Shown in pieces: positions 62,835 to 64,000 of a stretch of 64,000 bases of DNA (its first letter is position 1; every line of letters begins with the position of its first letter). The notes beneath the pieces are model-generated. The model searched no databases. It was given only the letters and a program-made list of their open reading frames with translations, and had not been told where the DNA came from. Source of the stretch: Neurospora tetraspora (lineage: Eukaryota; Ascomycota; Sordariomycetes; Sordariales; Sordariaceae); contig NW_026944385.1 in the NCBI RefSeq assembly GCF_033439725.1, positions 496,001 to 560,000 of the forward strand, written 5' to 3'. Both the position numbers and the translations under genes were made by a program.

Positions 62835-64000
62835 GTCCAAGACAAGGGTGGGTGTTGAAGAGTTTTTTCATTTTTGACGGCTGTGTGGATCGGTCTGGTC
62901 GGGTCTCGGTCGAGTTGGGTGTGTGGATCACATGGCGCGCGGTGTGGGATGGATGGAATTGGAAAAGTTCCACGGATGGAATGTTGCGAAGTGAGTGGGT
63001 CTCAATCCTGTTGCGGTGTGGTCCGGGCCTCTGTAGGGCTGCGTTGCCGTTGCGGCAGAGCAGAGCAGGGCAGGGCAGCGGCATTGCCTCAGCAGGGGGT
63101 GTATCCGGCAGGCAGTTTGAGCTTCCATGCGGCAGACAGGCATTGACCGGCGGCATTGGATGCTGGCAGGCTTGGCAAGGGGACAAGGCCAAAGGTGGGG
63201 TTTGATGACGCTAGGCCGCGGGCGGTCAGTTGTTGAGGAATGGGGTTCGGATGCAAGGTGGACGGGACCTTTTCTTACACAGATAAGATAAGGAATTGGC
63301 CCAATGACCGAATAGGGGTCCGCCTTGTTAGTGAGGGGACCTGGATGGGCAGCCAGGGCTCGGCAGGCTAGCAAGGGCATCACGGCACCCGCACGTTCGT
63401 GAGGAAAGGGGATGTGGCCGGTCGGTGTCGCTTGGTTTTGCCAGGTTTGTGCTATCTTTCTGGGCCAACTGTAATTGTTGACTATGCTGGTGGTGACTTG
63501 GGAAATGAATCTGAAGCAGATTTTTGGATGATAAGAAATGGATTTCAATTGTGCAATGCATGTAGGGAGCCGTAGACTGTGATGCTGATGTGTAAGTCGG
63601 TTGGTGATGTTGAGTGCAGCCTCGTTGTGCGTGAACTCAAGCCAGTTTGGAAGATTACGCGGCGACCGTGAACTATTCAGCCCGCAACATTCGCAATCCA
63701 GAACAGATTGTCAAGTAAAAGAATCTTCGATATAAAGAGACTATTGCGGCCAAGTACATACATGAATTTTGACATTTGAACTTGTGTTGGGAAGTGTGCA
63801 ATGCATCTCAGAGTGGTGAATGTGCAGTTGCGTGATCGCACGACCTTCACGCATCGCGACACCTCTTGACTTTGAACCAACTTTCTGCACTTGCAAGCGA
63901 AAAGAATCGATCAAGAAAGTAACAGACATCAAGCAGAGACTCATAGCAATGATTCAGCACGCTTTAAAGAAATTTCGACAACTTGGTGCGGTGCGGTACG
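62835..64000. other. Intergenic to window end
   Basis: No recognised gene. The sequence is GC-rich with GGCAGGGCAG-like low complexity near 63055-63085. A gene may start beyond the window edge. Confidence 0.4.

Noticed and set aside
1-64000. CRISPR array, rRNA genes, LTR or LINE elements
   Set aside because: None seen. Simple repeats at 23.2 and 45.9 kb lack spacer structure, and no 5S rRNA-like sequence was found. I saw no reverse-transcriptase or integrase motifs and no strongly AT-rich RIP-like tract.

Overview
The window looks like nuclear chromosomal DNA of a filamentous ascomycete, most likely a Sordariomycete close to Neurospora or Sordaria. The evidence is short introns (about 40-160 nt) with GTACGT/GTAAGT-type donors and CTAAC-like branch sites, HET-domain, CFEM and Zn2Cys6 genes, intron-bearing tRNA genes, long intergenic spaces and many simple-sequence runs. 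Species assignment is inference. All names come from reading motifs; no database search was run.

Layout. 1-9 kb: a four-helix MARVEL-like membrane protein, a membrane-anchored BNR/Asp-box (GH93/sialidase-like) protein and a zinc alcohol dehydrogenase of the formaldehyde-dehydrogenase-like group. 9-20 kb: a six-exon Zn2Cys6 regulator, a tRNA gene with a structured insertion in its anticodon arm, two Myb/SANT-like genes that look like diverged duplicates, and a third low-complexity gene sharing their last-exon plan. 22-31 kb: a small secreted CFEM protein, a beta-propeller protein that may be nucleoporin Nup37, a mitochondrial LEA-like repeat protein and a mitochondrial enoyl-CoA hydratase family protein. 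31-38 kb (accessory-looking): two tandem small secreted-protein genes with identical intron phases, the second disrupted, a TA-flanked MITE, a second inverted-repeat element and a disrupted HET-domain gene.

38.6-53 kb is the housekeeping core: an ELYS-like nuclear pore assembly protein, condensin SMC4, a Hpc2/ubinuclein-type HIR histone chaperone subunit and an RPAP1/Rba50-like RNA polymerase II assembly factor. 53-60 kb: a DHA1-type MFS transporter and a secreted GH43 exo-beta-1,3-galactanase-like enzyme with a C-terminal CBM35-like module. 60-64 kb: intron-containing tRNA-Ala(AGC), tRNA-Lys(CTT) and, just upstream of the latter, a 774-bp TA-flanked non-autonomous DNA transposon related to the 33.6-kb MITE.

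There is no single operon-like system. The clearest unusual items are the tRNA with a hairpin insertion, the TA-flanked MITE family, the Myb-like gene group and the tandem secreted-protein pair with a conserved 35-nt middle exon. Exon joins were made by hand from splice consensus, reading frame and family conservation.
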